A stretch of DNA of 22,746 nucleotides, taken from the NCBI GenBank assembly GCA_964423545.1, contig CAYRFV010000057.1:1-22746 (forward strand), in the 5' to 3' direction. Positions 15,709-22,746 of this stretch are shown in pieces. Below the pieces are notes generated by a model. That model worked only from the letters and a program-made list of their open reading frames with translations, was not told the origin of the DNA and made no database searches. Source of the DNA: JALOOE01 sp964423545. GTDB lineage: Bacteria > Chloroflexota > Anaerolineae > CG2-30-64-16. Made by a program: the position numbers and the translations under genes. Each line of letters begins with the position of its first letter. Position 1 is the first letter of the stretch.

Positions 15709-17028
15709 CTATCTGCTTTCTGCCAGGCTTTCATCCAACACCTGCACGACATGCTTGACCTCGATCTGCTGCCCGCCGCGTTTCTGACCCCAAGCCAGCT
15801 GCATCAGGCAGCCCGGGTTCGCACTGACGACGAGCTCCGCGCCCGTCGCAGCCACATCGGCCATCTTCTTGTCGAGCAGGTCGAGCGCCATCGGCGTGTG
15901 GGTCAGGTTGTAGATGCCTGCGCTGCCACAGCAGCGGATCGGGTGGCTGTCGGGCAGGGGGCGCAGCTCCAGGCCGTCAACCCGGCCCAGCAGCCGGCGA
16001 GGCTGGCTGCGCACGTTCTGCAAATTCGCCAGGTGGCACGGATCGTGATAGGTCGCGGCCACCGGCGACCGACGCAACCGCAGATCCTCTGGCCAGACGG
16101 CGTCCAGCCACTCGGTGATGTCACGAACCTTGGCGCTGAACCGGACCGCTCGCTCGGCCCAACCGGGATCACCGTGCAGCCAATCAGCGTACTCCTTCAG
16201 TGCTGCGCTGCAGCCTGCGCAGTCAGTGACGATCGCCTCGATCTCGTCGAGGATCGGCTCGAAGAGCGCTATGTTCCGGCGGGCCATATCGCGCGAGAGC
16301 TCCAGCATCGCCTGATCGTCCTGGGGCGCGCCGCAGCAGGCCTGGCCGCGCGGGGTCACGACCTCGCACCCGGCCGCCGTCAGCACCCGGATCGTGGCCC
16401 GGCTCACGTCGGGCATCATGACATTCATCATGCAGCCCAGGAAGAAGGCAACTCGGTGGCGCCTCGCGCCCTGCGCGGGCGTCACCGGCGCGAGTTCGCG
16501 GCGGATCGGCTTCCCGATGGGCGGTGCAAACTCAACCAATTGGCGCAGCTTCGGTCCGAGCACGGGGAGCGGCCCCATCATCCATGCGCCCAGGCGATCG
16601 AGTTTGACGCCCTGCGCCGCGCGCAGCGGCGCCGAAAGGATCTCAGCCCGCTCCGCGCCTGTCAGCACGTCTGTGAGCATGAAGCGAATGACAGGCGAGC
16701 GTGGATACTTCTCCTCGATGGCGCGGCGACCCGACAGAATCAGCTCGCCGATATGAACGCCTGGAGGGCACACCGTGTTGCAGGCCCGGCAGTCGAGGCA
16801 ATGGTAGAGGTGCTCTTCGACGGCTGACGTGATGTCGAGCTTTCCATCCTCGATCGCGCGCAACAGGCTCAACCGGCCGCGCGGCGAGTACAGTTCGAGC
16901 TGCGTTTCACCATAGGTGGGACAGACCGGCAGACACCGCCCGCAGCGGATACAGCCCTGCAGGTCATCGTAGCTGGGCAGGTTCGGCCCGAAGACCTGCT
17001 GCCCTGGAGTTGGATCGTAGATGGCCAT
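15709..17028 (-). CDS. glcF: Iron-sulfur subunit of glycolate/lactate oxidase, GlcF-type
   Basis: A 439-residue protein with two 4Fe-4S ferredoxin motifs near the N-terminus, C26/C29/C32/C36 and C77/C80/C83/C87. Two cysteine-rich CCG domains follow, with C231-C232-G233 ('GQACCGAP') and C366-C367-G368 ('IRCCGSAG'), the architecture of GlcF and related heterodisulfide-reductase-type electron carriers. It would take electrons from GlcD and hand them to quinone. It is the first gene of the leftward cluster, directly below the promoter at 17071-17099; the expected leader is roughly 36 bases. The SD is weak (AAGGG before ATG 17028). Confidence 0.92.
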   Translation of the reverse strand: MAIYDPTPGQQVFGPNLPSYDDLQGCIRCGRCLPVCPTYGETQLELYSPRGRLSLLRAIEDGKLDITSAVEEHLYHCLDCRACNTVCPPGVHIGELILSGRRAIEEKYPRSPVIRFMLTDVLTGAERAEILSAPLRAAQGVKLDRLGAWMMGPLPVLGPKLRQLVEFAPPIGKPIRRELAPVTPAQGARRHRVAFFLGCMMNVMMPDVSRATIRVLTAAGCEVVTPRGQACCGAPQDDQAMLELSRDMARRNIALFEPILDEIEAIVTDCAGCSAALKEYADWLHGDPGWAERAVRFSAKVRDITEWLDAVWPEDLRLRRSPVAATYHDPCHLANLQNVRSQPRRLLGRVDGLELRPLPDSHPIRCCGSAGIYNLTHTPMALDLLDKKMADVAATGAELVVSANPGCLMQLAWGQKRGGQQIEVKHVVQVLDESLAESR

Positions 17029-17070
17029 GGCGCCCTTGTGGTGGAACGAGGGATGCGACTAACCTGCTGG

Positions 17071-17099
17071 ATTATCGCCGGGGGTGGCGTTTGTGTCAA
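17071..17099 (-). promoter_or_regulatory. Near-consensus sigma-70-type promoter for the glcF-led cluster
   Basis: On the minus strand TTGACA (17094-17099, perfect -35) is followed by exactly 17 bases and GATAAT (17071-17076, one mismatch from TATAAT). The -10 box ends 42 bases before the glcF start codon. Direction, spacing and position all fit; no activator or operator site was identified. Confidence 0.75.
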
Positions 17100-17127
17100 C
17101 TTGCCCGCCCGACATGCGCAATGCCGA

Positions 17128-17157
17128 TTTCCACGGTGGCTGCGGATATGGGATAAT
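17128..17157 (+). promoter_or_regulatory. Possible promoter for the DinB-family gene
   Basis: GATAAT at 17152-17157 with a weak -35 TTTCCA at 17128-17133 and an 18-base spacer. Transcription would start about 37 bases before the GTG at 17201. It is divergent from, and about 30 bases away from, the glcF promoter. Confidence 0.45.
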
Positions 17158-17189
17158 GGTGGGCGAGAGGTTCGGACGATCAGTGCTCT

Positions 17190-17196
17190 GGAGGAG
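17190..17196 (+). promoter_or_regulatory. Ribosome binding site GGAGGAG for GTG start at 17201
   Basis: GGAGGAG ends four bases before GTG 17201. It chooses this start over an in-frame ATG at 17084, which would add 39 unrelated residues and place the start upstream of the likely promoter. Confidence 0.65.
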
Positions 17197-17200
17197 CCGC

Positions 17201-17713
17201 GTGACCAAGGATGAGATCCTGACGCTGTTTGACTACAGCGCCTGGGCCAATCACCGCATCGTAAGTGCAGCGCAAGGGCTAGACCAGGAGCAGTTCACCA
17301 AGCAGACCGGAATCGGCTTCGGCAGCCTGCGCAAGACGCTGGCCCACTTGTTGGGCGCCGAGCTGGTCTGGTTGATGCGCTGCCAGCAGGGCATATCGCC
17401 GCCCAGCCTGCCCGGCGAGGACGAATTCCCGACGCTGGAAGCGTGGAGCGCGGGTTGGGACAAAAACGAACGGGCCTGGCGCAGCTATCTGGCCGGGTTG
17501 ACTGACGAGGATCTGGAGCGCATGGTGCACTTCCGCACCACGCGGGGCGTGCCCGGCGAGAATCCGCTGTGGCAGCTGCTGCTGCACCTGGTCAACCACG
17601 GCACGCAGCACCGCGCCGAAGCCGCCGCCATGCTGACGCAGCGCGGCTGCTCTCCCGGCGACGTGGACCTGATCGTGTTCCTGCGCGAGCGACGGCAGAG
17701 CGAGCGCTCGTGA
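17201..17713 (+). CDS. DinB-family (DinB/YfiT-like four-helix bundle) protein
   Basis: A 170-residue protein beginning 'TLFDYSAWANHRIVSA', the usual first helix of DinB-like bundles. The three metal-binding histidines are present as H49 (LAHLLGAE), H133 and H137 (LVNHGTQHR). Members include thiol-dependent S-transferases such as bacillithiol or mycothiol transferases and many uncharacterised proteins; the name comes from a damage-induced Bacillus gene and does not mean the DinB polymerase. Function beyond a metal-dependent transferase-type fold is not assignable. It lies divergently from glcF, and a gap of 82 bases separates it from the downstream URO-D gene. Confidence 0.85.
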   Translation: MTKDEILTLFDYSAWANHRIVSAAQGLDQEQFTKQTGIGFGSLRKTLAHLLGAELVWLMRCQQGISPPSLPGEDEFPTLEAWSAGWDKNERAWRSYLAGLTDEDLERMVHFRTTRGVPGENPLWQLLLHLVNHGTQHRAEAAAMLTQRGCSPGDVDLIVFLRERRQSERS

Positions 17714-17795
17714 CCTTCCCACGGGCAGGCGCAGGGCTTGTTTGGGATTGTGATCTCCTGAAACGAACCATAGTCCCGCATCGGAGGATTCGCAG

Positions 17796-18812
17796 ATGAA
17801 CTCACGAGAGCGCGTCGCGGCAGCGCTGCGCTGCCAACAGCCGGATCGAGTGCCCTATTGCGAGCTTGGCATCGACCGGGCGCTTGCGCAGAAGCTCATG
17901 GGCTGGGGACCAGGGACGAGCCAGGCGGCCAACCTGGAGGCAAATACCTACAGCGTGGAGGAGGCCACGGCGCTGGCAGCGCATCTCAAGCTCGATAACA
18001 TCGGCTATGTGCTTCGGGCGCCTGTCTACGCGGAGAAGCTGCCCGGCATGGATGGCCGGCTTTTCTACGGCAACGGCCTGCTTACCTCGCGCGCGTCGCT
18101 CTCTCGTCTCCAGCTGCCCGATCCGCACGACCCCGCGCTCTACTCAGGGGCAGCGGCCTTTCTGGCAGGCCGCGGTGACTGCTCGACCTGGTTCATCACC
18201 CGCATGGGCATCTTCCCCACGATGCTCGGGATGGGCGCTGAGACGTTCAGCCTGGCGCTCTTCGAAGATCGCCCCCTGGTCGAGGAGATTCTCGATCGAT
18301 ACGTGGAGTGGGCCATCGTCGTGGCCGGGCATGCCAGCCGCATGGGGTTCGATGCGTATGTCACCACCGATGACATGGCATTCAAGACAGCGCCGTTCTT
18401 CTCACCGAAAGTATTCCGCGAGTTGGTCATGCCGCGCTATCGCCGCCTGCGCGAGGCGGTGATGCTGCCCTGGATCATTCACAGCGACGGGAACCTTCTG
18501 CCTTTCATGGATGACCTGGTCTCGCTCGGCATCGCTGGCATTCACCCCAACGAGAAGGGCGCCATGGATCCTCGCGTGACGAAGCGGCGCTACGGCGACC
18601 GCGTCTGCATCCTGGGCAACGTCGATCTCAACCTGCTGGGGATGGCGACGCCGGAGGAAGTCGAGGAGGAGGTACGCGGCCTGATCCATGACGTCGGCGC
18701 CGGCGGCGGCTACATCGTCACGAGCGGCAACAGCCTGGCAGGCTATCTCAAGCCGGAGAACGTGCTTGCGCTCAGCCGGGCCGTACAGAGGTGGGGACGG
18801 TATCCCGTGTAG
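17796..18812 (+). CDS. Uroporphyrinogen decarboxylase (URO-D) family protein, methyltransferase-like
   Basis: A 338-residue protein. The N-terminus 'SRERVAAALRCQQPDRVP' is the standard opening of URO-D/MtaA-like proteins. Later elements are 'YVTTDDMAFKTAPFFSPKVF' (about 188-207), the 'IIHSDGNLLPFMDDLV' strand-loop (H229-S-D-G) where MtaA-type enzymes carry H-x-C, 'LGNVDLNLLGMATPEEVEEE' and 'GGGYIVTSGN'. The Cys used by corrinoid methyltransferases for zinc is replaced by Asp, so a classical MtaA role is doubtful; genuine heme-pathway URO-D is also doubtful given the divergent N-terminal half. RBS GGAGG at 17783-17787, eight bases from ATG. UvrA begins three bases after its stop. It is more typical of the family than the minus-strand gene at 9543. 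Confidence 0.85.
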   Translation: MNSRERVAAALRCQQPDRVPYCELGIDRALAQKLMGWGPGTSQAANLEANTYSVEEATALAAHLKLDNIGYVLRAPVYAEKLPGMDGRLFYGNGLLTSRASLSRLQLPDPHDPALYSGAAAFLAGRGDCSTWFITRMGIFPTMLGMGAETFSLALFEDRPLVEEILDRYVEWAIVVAGHASRMGFDAYVTTDDMAFKTAPFFSPKVFRELVMPRYRRLREAVMLPWIIHSDGNLLPFMDDLVSLGIAGIHPNEKGAMDPRVTKRRYGDRVCILGNVDLNLLGMATPEEVEEEVRGLIHDVGAGGGYIVTSGNSLAGYLKPENVLALSRAVQRWGRYPV

Positions 18813-18815
18813 ACC

Positions 18816-21800
18816 ATGGCCATCAGCGTTCGCGGTGCTCGCGAGCACAATCTACAGAATATCTCTGTCGATTTCGGAGATGGGCTGACGGTTGTCACAG
18901 GCATCTCCGGTTCCGGCAAGACCTCGTTGGCGTTCGACACCGTCTACCATGAGGCGCGACGTCGTTTCCTCGACATCTTCTCGCTGGGCGCGGTCGGGTC
19001 GCGCCTGGCGCCCGCTGCTGTCGACGAGATCAAGGGGTTGGGGCCTGCCATTGCTGTGTGCCAGAACCTGCTGAACCGCAATCCCAACTCGACCCTCGCG
19101 ACTGCGTCCGGCCTACACCCCTTCCTGCGGCTCTTGTTCGCCAACTTCGGCGCCAGGCATTGCCCCCGCTGCGGCGCAGCGCTCTCCATCCTTTCCGATG
19201 ACGAGATCGTCGAGCGCATGGTTGATCTGGCGCAGCTCGGACCAATCACGGTTGCCGCGCCGATCGTGCGCCGAGCCTCCGGCAGCCATACAACCCTGCT
19301 TACGCTCCTGTCCGACGAATTCGGGGAAGCATCGTTGTGGGTGGACGGCCAACCAGGCCGACCCGACCGGCTCGATCCGACACAAGAGCACAGCATCGAA
19401 GTCAGCGTCGCTCGCTTCGCGGGCATCCTCTCGGCAGCACAGGCGAGGCAGGCGCTGGCGACGGTGATTGCCCTGGCGGGAGGCGCAGTCGTCGTCCGAT
19501 GCTGGCCGCACGGCGAGCGGCACATGCTCGCCAGAGCGCCCGAGTGTGCGGCCTGCGGCGCATGGTTTGGTGTACTGCGTCCGGCGCACTTCCACCAGGG
19601 TTGTCCGCACTGCCGCGGCGCGGGCTGCCCACACTGCAGCAACACCGGTCTGCACCCCCAGGCAGCCGCTACGTCCTGGGCGGGGAAACGGCTGCCCGAT
19701 CTTCTGGCGCTCACCGTCGACGAGGTGCGGGAGTTCATTGGACGCGACGACTTGCCCAGCTCCGCCGGTCGCCTGCGCACGGAGATCGAGCGGCGGCTGG
19801 ATGCGCTGCGGACGGTGGGTTTGGGCTATCTGGCACTGAACCGGCCCTCGCCGACCCTTTCGCGCGGGGAGTCACAGCGAGTTCGTCTGGCCGTGGCGCT
19901 CACCAGTCGCCTGGAGGACATGCTGCATGTGCTGGACGAGCCGACCGTCGGCCAGCACCCTGCGGACGTGGCAAGGCTGGCGTCCGCGTTCCGCCGCCTG
20001 ACTGGGCCGGTCATCTTCGTCGAACACGACCGGCTCGCGGCCGGCCAGGCTGACTGGGCCATCGATCTCGGACCAGGCGCCGGCGCGCAGGGCGGACGAG
20101 TCGTCTTCGCAGGAACACCGGCTGATCTGTGGCGGGAAGATTCAGCGACAGGCCGACACTTCAGTCTGCGAGAACGCGTCGCCATTCCTGCTTCCCGATC
20201 CGGGCCGATATCCTTCCTCACCGTGCGCGGCGCCCATCTCCGCAACCTGCAAGGGATCGATGTAGCGATACCGATCGGCCGTCTCACCGTGATCACCGGC
20301 GTCTCCGGCTCGGGCAAGAGCACTTTCGTGGAGGACGTGCTGGTCGCCTCACTGATTCGGGGGGAGCCGATCGGGTGTCGGGCCGTGGATGGGGCGCAGA
20401 TCAGGCCGGTGTTCGTCGATCAGAGCCCGATTGGAGTGAACCCGCGCTCGAATCCGGCAACCTACACCAGGCTTGCCGACATCCTGCGCGATCTCTTCGC
20501 CGCAGGGACGGGGCTCTCTCCGTCCCATTTCTCCTTCAACCGGCCGGAGGGAGCGTGCCCGGCGTGCGAGGGCATGGGCGCCCAAGAAGTACGGATGCGT
20601 TACCTGCCTTCCACCTGGATCCCATGCGGCGAATGTGAGGGCAAGCGCTTTTCGGACGCGGTTCTGGCAGCGAAAATGGCATTCGATGACCGCGCGCTAT
20701 CGATCGCGGATGTTTTCGGGATGACCGTGGCCGACGTTTCGGAGCTGCTGAGCCGCGAAACCCGGCTGCCCCCCCGCGAGGATCTCGCCGCCCGGAGCAT
20801 CCTGGCAGCGCTGAACGACATCGGGCTGGGCTATCTCACCCTCGGCCAGCCCTCCCCCACGCTCTCCGGCGGCGAGGCGCAGCGAGTGAAGCTGGCACGC
20901 TACCTGGGCAGGCGCTCCCTGGCCGGGCAGATGCTCGTGCTCGATGAGCCCTCGACCGGGCTGCACCCTCACGACCTGGCCGGCCTCCTGACAGTGCTGG
21001 ACCGCCTGGTGCGCGCGGGGGCGACGGTCGTGGTGGTCGAGCACAACACTGATGTCATTCGCGCTGCGGATTGGGTCATCGACCTGGGCCCCGGCGCCGG
21101 CGCAGCCGGCGGGCAACTGCTCTATTCCGGTCCGCCTGACGGCCTGCCCGGCGCGCCCGCATCACTCACCGGAAAGGCGCTCAGGGAAGAATCCGATGTC
21201 GTGCGAGACAGAGCGGATCGAAGCCGGAACGCAGGAGACACACGGCGAAGCAGCAGCGATGAAGAAGGAGCGAGCGGTCGCATCCCATTGTCCGCCTCTC
21301 CGGCTCAGCCGGGGCCCCAGCCATCATCCACCGGCCGCCAGCCGCCCTCCTTCATCTCCATTCGCGACGCCCGGGCAAACAACCTCAAAGGAGTGGACGT
21401 CGACTTCCCGAAGGGGAAGCTGACGGTCGTCACCGGGATCTCGGGCTCGGGCAAGTCGAGCCTGGTGAGCGATGTGCTGGAAGCGGAAGCCCGCCGTCGC
21501 TTCCTGGAGATGCTCTCCATGTACGAGCGCCAGGGCGCGCACGAGGGTCCTGAAGCAGCCGTTGGGGGTGTCACTGGCCTGGGCGTCGCGGTGGCGGTGG
21601 GTCCGGAACGCCTGGTCTACAACCGTCGCGCGACGGTTGGCACGGCGACGGAGCTGTCGCACCACCTCGCCGTTCTGCTTGCGATGATCGGCCAGCGTTC
21701 CTGCCCGGAATGCGGCGCTCGGATGGTGCGCGGCGACAGATGGCTGTGCCCGGCATGCGATGCAAGCGCAGCGTTGGCAAGCTCGCGTCACTTCCTGTCG

Positions 21801-22746
21801 TCGACCTACGCCTCCGCCTGCCTCACCTGCCACGGGGTGGGCGCCCTGCAGACGCCGAATCCGGCCAAGCTGATCATCCACCCGGAGCGCCCACTGTGCG
21901 CGGGAGCGATGTATTCTCCCGGATTCTTCCCCAAAGGATATCTCGGCGAGCCATACAACCACGGTTACTACCTGGTGCGCGCCATCGCCGAACGCTACGG
22001 GTTCGATCCGGATCGAACGCCGTGGAACCAGATGTCGCCGCAGGCGCAGAACGCGTTTCTCTTCGGCGATCCTCAGCCGATCCAGGTGACTGCGGAGGGA
22101 CGATCCGGGCGACGCACGACCTTCACGACCGCGTTCCCCGGATTCTACGGGTGGGTGCGCGATTGGGACGTCGGCGGCACATACACCGACACCGTGACGT
22201 GTCCGGAGTGCGGCGGCAGCAGGCTAAGGCGGGAGTATCTGGCGGTGACTCTGGACGGACGGAACATCCATGAACTCAGCACCCTGCCGCTATCGATGCT
22301 CGCCCAGGCGCTTGACGGCGTCACCCTGCCGCCACCCGTCCTGGCGGCCGTTCGGGCCAGCCTGGAAACCGCTCGCCGCCGACTGCGCTTCCTCACCCAG
22401 GTCGGCCTCGGCTATCTGCACCTCGATCGTGTTGCGTCCACTCTGTCGGCAGGCGAAGCGCAGCGCGCGCGGCTGGCCAGCCTCCTGGGCAGCGGACTGA
22501 CATCGCTGACGGTCTTGCTCGATGAGCCAACGCGTGGGCTGCACCCGGCCGAGGTCGACGCGCTGTTGTCTGCACTCAAAGCGTTACGCGACGAAGGAAA
22601 CACCGTGATCGTCGTCGAGCACGACCCTCTGATCATTCGCTCCGCCGACTACCTGTTGGAGTTGGGTCCCGGCGCAGGGGCGTCCGGCGGGGAGGTCGTG
22701 GCGCAGGGGGCGCCGGCTGACTTCGTCGCGTCGAAAGCGGTGACTG
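18816..22746 (+). CDS. uvrA: UvrA-like excinuclease ABC subunit A with at least three ATPase modules (tandem UvrA), 3' truncated
   Basis: The frame from ATG 18816 is open for 1310 codons to the window end. Module 1: Walker A 29-36 (K35), zinc pairs C116/C119, C244/C247, C263/C266 and C271/C274, signature S349-R-G-E-S, Walker B D374-E375. Module 2: Walker A 495-502 (K501), CPAC at 581-584, CGEC near 604, signature SGGEA 684-688, Walker B D710-E711. A polar, Ser/Arg/Pro-rich linker (about 765-845) follows. Module 3: Walker A 874-881 (K880), several CxxC pairs, signature S1211-A-G-E-A, Walker B D1236-E1237, H-loop VVEHD. UvrA detects bulky DNA damage and loads UvrB; normal proteins have two modules in about 940 residues. 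Module 3 looks like an N-terminal UvrA module, so a fourth is expected downstream. Double-length UvrA is known in Chlamydia. The start is three bases after the URO-D stop with only a weak purine-rich SD. Confidence 0.9.
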   Translation, partial: MAISVRGAREHNLQNISVDFGDGLTVVTGISGSGKTSLAFDTVYHEARRRFLDIFSLGAVGSRLAPAAVDEIKGLGPAIAVCQNLLNRNPNSTLATASGLHPFLRLLFANFGARHCPRCGAALSILSDDEIVERMVDLAQLGPITVAAPIVRRASGSHTTLLTLLSDEFGEASLWVDGQPGRPDRLDPTQEHSIEVSVARFAGILSAAQARQALATVIALAGGAVVVRCWPHGERHMLARAPECAACGAWFGVLRPAHFHQGCPHCRGAGCPHCSNTGLHPQAAATSWAGKRLPDLLALTVDEVREFIGRDDLPSSAGRLRTEIERRLDALRTVGLGYLALNRPSPTLSRGESQRVRLAVALTSRLEDMLHVLDEPTVGQHPADVARLASAFRRLTGPVIFVEHDRLAAGQADWAIDLGPGAGAQGGRVVFAGTPADLWREDSATGRHFSLRERVAIPASRSGPISFLTVRGAHLRNLQGIDVAIPIGRLTVITGVSGSGKSTFVEDVLVASLIRGEPIGCRAVDGAQIRPVFVDQSPIGVNPRSNPATYTRLADILRDLFAAGTGLSPSHFSFNRPEGACPACEGMGAQEVRMRYLPSTWIPCGECEGKRFSDAVLAAKMAFDDRALSIADVFGMTVADVSELLSRETRLPPREDLAARSILAALNDIGLGYLTLGQPSPTLSGGEAQRVKLARYLGRRSLAGQMLVLDEPSTGLHPHDLAGLLTVLDRLVRAGATVVVVEHNTDVIRAADWVIDLGPGAGAAGGQLLYSGPPDGLPGAPASLTGKALREESDVVRDRADRSRNAGDTRRSSSDEEGASGRIPLSASPAQPGPQPSSTGRQPPSFISIRDARANNLKGVDVDFPKGKLTVVTGISGSGKSSLVSDVLEAEARRRFLEMLSMYERQGAHEGPEAAVGGVTGLGVAVAVGPERLVYNRRATVGTATELSHHLAVLLAMIGQRSCPECGARMVRGDRWLCPACDASAALASSRHFLSSTYASACLTCHGVGALQTPNPAKLIIHPERPLCAGAMYSPGFFPKGYLGEPYNHGYYLVRAIAERYGFDPDRTPWNQMSPQAQNAFLFGDPQPIQVTAEGRSGRRTTFTTAFPGFYGWVRDWDVGGTYTDTVTCPECGGSRLRREYLAVTLDGRNIHELSTLPLSMLAQALDGVTLPPPVLAAVRASLETARRRLRFLTQVGLGYLHLDRVASTLSAGEAQRARLASLLGSGLTSLTVLLDEPTRGLHPAEVDALLSALKALRDEGNTVIVVEHDPLIIRSADYLLELGPGAGASGGEVVAQGAPADFVASKAVT

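Noticed and set aside
14425..16827. Two plus-strand frames of about 356-358 codons opposite glcD and glcF
   Set aside because: His/Arg/Gln-rich shadows of well-conserved genes on the other strand.
18816..22746. Possibility that the UvrA-like region is a frameshifted pseudogene
   Set aside because: Reading codon by codon from ATG 18816, I found no stop and no frame change through all three modules; the frame simply continues beyond the window.

Overview
The window is GC-rich, densely coded bacterial DNA with one scaffold gap of 100 N. It probably comes from a Chloroflexota (Chloroflexi) genome or metagenome bin. This assignment is inferred from gene style, not from a marker gene: a secreted M28 peptidase with a Pro/Thr linker and a C-terminal 'YLDDVSL' domain, a stand-alone dnaE2, many enolase-superfamily and sugar-acid enzymes, and a DinB-fold protein. 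No rRNA, tRNA, insertion sequence, integrase or CRISPR array was seen.

Layout. (1) 2-1356, plus strand: the 3' part of a CitE/HpcH-type C-C lyase, joined by an ATGA overlap to a cytosolic class A beta-lactamase-like serine hydrolase. (2) 1506-3343, plus: an exported M28 zinc aminopeptidase. Its Pro/Thr linker is interrupted by the gap, and coding resumes after the gap in another frame. (3) 3377-8809, plus: error-prone DNA polymerase dnaE2, then an ATGA-coupled enolase-superfamily dehydratase, then a histone-H1-like basic-tailed protein. (4) 8826-9485, minus: a membrane-anchored SRPBCC protein, convergent with region 3. (5) 17028 down to 9543, minus: a six-gene cluster in the order glcF, glcD, DapA-family lyase, DUF362 protein, enolase-superfamily dehydratase, URO-D-fold protein. 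A near-consensus sigma-70 promoter lies upstream. (6) 17201-22746, plus: a DinB-family protein, a second URO-D-family protein, and a very large UvrA-like protein that runs off the window.

How the genes may work together. Region 5 looks like a catabolic module for a sugar acid or related hydroxy acid. A dehydratase would make a 2-keto-3-deoxy acid, a class I aldolase-fold enzyme would cleave or rearrange it, and GlcD/GlcF would oxidise the 2-hydroxy acid released. DUF362 and URO-D-fold proteins are unusual partners and their steps are unknown. The substrate cannot be read from the sequence.

The most striking object is the UvrA-like reading frame at 18816-22746. It is open for 1310 codons and contains three complete ABC-ATPase modules, so it must be longer than an ordinary two-module UvrA. 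It is most simply read as a tandem UvrA-UvrA fusion. The first repeat appears to keep a UvrB-binding-like region and lack the insertion domain, while the second repeat shows the reverse.
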